Source of the DNA: Candidatus Woesearchaeota archaeon
Lineage (GTDB): Archaea > Nanobdellota > Nanobdellia > SCGC-AAA011-G17 > JAGVZH01
NCBI GenBank assembly: GCA_018302745.1
Contig: JAGVZH010000010.1
Location: forward strand, 1 to 32,015
Length of the DNA stretch: 32,015 nt
Reading direction: 5' to 3'
The notes under the pieces are model-generated. The model was not told the DNA's origin and did no database searches. It was given only the letters and a program-made list of their open reading frames with translations. Every line of letters starts with the position of its first letter. Position 1 is the stretch's first letter. Shown one piece after another: positions 31,479-32,015 of the stretch. The position numbers and the translations under genes are program-made.

Positions 31479-31805
31479 TCATACTAAATTTATGTTAAAA
31501 TCTTTTATAAATTGTTTTTCTGCCCTTTCCTTAGTTTTGTGCTTCTTTAAGTATTTTTCCCAAGACTCTTTTTTATATTCTCTTACTGCTTCAACAGCTC
31601 TCTCTTTGTCTTTTTTAGGAATATTTTTAGCAAATAATTCCATTCTCCTTATCTTTGCCTCAACCTTAAGGTAGTGTTCAATCTGGGGCAAAATATGAGA
31701 AATAACTTCATTAGTTTTATGCTCAAATTCATCGATTTCTTGATGAACCTGAGAGGTTCTTTCTTTCATTCTATCTATCTCACCAAGTATGGATATATCA
31801 AACAT
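31479..31805 (-). CDS. hypothetical coiled-coil protein
   Basis: This 108-aa protein is highly charged and helical throughout. A coiled-coil-like stretch spans about residues 8-55 (GEIDRMKERTSQVHQEIDEF onward) and a Lys-rich region follows (ESWEKYLKKHKTKERAEKQF). It has no recognised domain, signal or membrane helix. Its stop codon is immediately adjacent to the PIN gene's stop, with no gap and no overlap. A role as antitoxin for the PIN protein is possible from position but not supported by any motif. Confidence 0.55.
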   Translation of the reverse strand: MFDISILGEIDRMKERTSQVHQEIDEFEHKTNEVISHILPQIEHYLKVEAKIRRMELFAKNIPKKDKERAVEAVREYKKESWEKYLKKHKTKERAEKQFIKDFNINLV

Positions 31806-31892
31806 ACATGATATTTAAATTCTTTGTTTTAGCTTTAAAAGCCCTAAGACCTCAGAATATATGTTTTTAATATATGGTAATGGCACAAAAAA

Positions 31893-31933
31893 GGATTGTA
31901 TCAAAACTCATTTTTAGGGCTCTGGTGCAATCC
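31893..31933 (+). repeat. hairpin of 10 bp near the window end
   Basis: GGATTGTATC (31893-31902) pairs with GGTGCAATCC (31924-31933), including two G-U pairs in RNA, around a 21-base loop. It lies 20 bases before the larger hairpin at 31954-32003 and may be part of the same mobile-element end or leader. Confidence 0.55.
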
Positions 31934-31953
31934 TAAGTTTTAAGTAGAATAGA

Positions 31954-32003
31954 GGCATAGCCTCCTTTATGCTGCAAAGCTAAAAGGAGTGTGATGCTAT
32001 GCC
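31954..32003 (+). promoter_or_regulatory. long hairpin masking a ribosome-binding site and start codon
   Basis: GGCATAGC (31954-31961) pairs with GCTATGCC (31996-32003), and CTCCTTT (31962-31968) with AAAGGAG (31983-31989). An inner GCT/AGC stem carries a GCAA tetraloop. The 3' arm contains both the Shine-Dalgarno AAAGGAG and the ATG at 31999-32001, so the folded mRNA would block translation. IS200/IS605 transposase genes are known for this kind of control. Confidence 0.7.
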
Positions 32004-32015
32004 CCAAAAGAATGA
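31999..32015 (+). CDS. start of an unidentified gene, cut by the window edge (possible IS200/IS605-type transposase)
   Basis: The last bases begin a gene: ATG at 31999 with AAAGGAG nine bases upstream encodes M-P-Q-K-N before the edge. An alternative ATG in another frame lies at 31994. Too little is visible to identify the product. A transposase is inferred only from the hairpin that covers its start. Confidence 0.4.

Noticed and set aside
1-32015. CRISPR arrays, rRNA genes, or C/D-box RNAs
   Set aside because: No spaced repeat series, no rRNA-like sequence, and no intergenic box C/D pair were found on reading the window.

Overview
The window is a compact, AT-rich archaeal chromosome segment. 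It carries archaeal ribosomal protein L15e, transcription factor TFE, an NreA-type repair protein, archaeal-type ProRS, a split AlaRS, and intron-bearing tRNAs. Many genes have a TATA box about 25 nt before the start codon, which implies leaderless mRNAs. Small coiled-coil, two-TM and Cys-rich membrane proteins, tightly packed convergent gene ends and a bacterial-like LeuRS suggest a DPANN archaeon (Woesearchaeota/Pacearchaeota-like). That placement is inference, not proven here.

Layout. 1-2.5 kb: two tandem CARDB-type surface proteins, the first cut by the window edge. 2.55-2.72 kb: tRNA-Cys and an intron-containing tRNA-Arg(UCU). 2.8-6.65 kb: permuted papain-like protein, LeuRS and a deoxycytidylate-deaminase-like protein. 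6.65-7.33 kb: accessory patch with a DUF4258 gene broken by an in-frame stop, followed by intact DUF2283. 7.46-11.8 kb (minus): CorA-like transporter, AlaRS interrupted by a frameshift, and two coiled-coil proteins. 11.9-22.8 kb: housekeeping genes on alternating strands (TFE with a Lys-rich tail, M50 protease, cysteine-free NreA, MFS, L15e, ACD beta subunit, DHH phosphoesterase, transglutaminase-like protein, ProRS). Five of the convergent pairs overlap at their 3' ends. 22.8-23.0 kb: two more tRNA-Arg genes lie directly upstream of proS. 23.1-23.9 kb: a TumE/TumA-like toxin-antitoxin pair with its own palindrome. 23.9-30.8 kb: one eight-gene minus-strand SUF iron-sulfur operon. 30.9-31.8 kb: a PIN-domain protein and a coiled-coil protein. 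The last 150 bases hold two strong hairpins in front of a gene start, perhaps the left end of an IS200/IS605-like element.

How the genes work together. The SUF operon is complete: Cys-rich HTH regulator, DUF1858/A-type carrier fusion, SufB, SufD, SufS, SufU, SufC and a second IscS-like desulfurase. A perfect 17-bp palindrome sits between its TATA box and start codon, which suggests autoregulated, Fe-S-sensitive control. Three synthetases (Leu, Ala, Pro) and four tRNAs make the rest translation-heavy. The three tRNA-Arg genes could decode all six arginine codons. The most unusual items are the SUF regulator/operator with the fused carrier, the broken AlaRS, the shared tRNA-Arg intron core, the DUF4258/DUF2283 and TumE/TumA modules, and the terminal hairpin that masks a ribosome-binding site and start codon.
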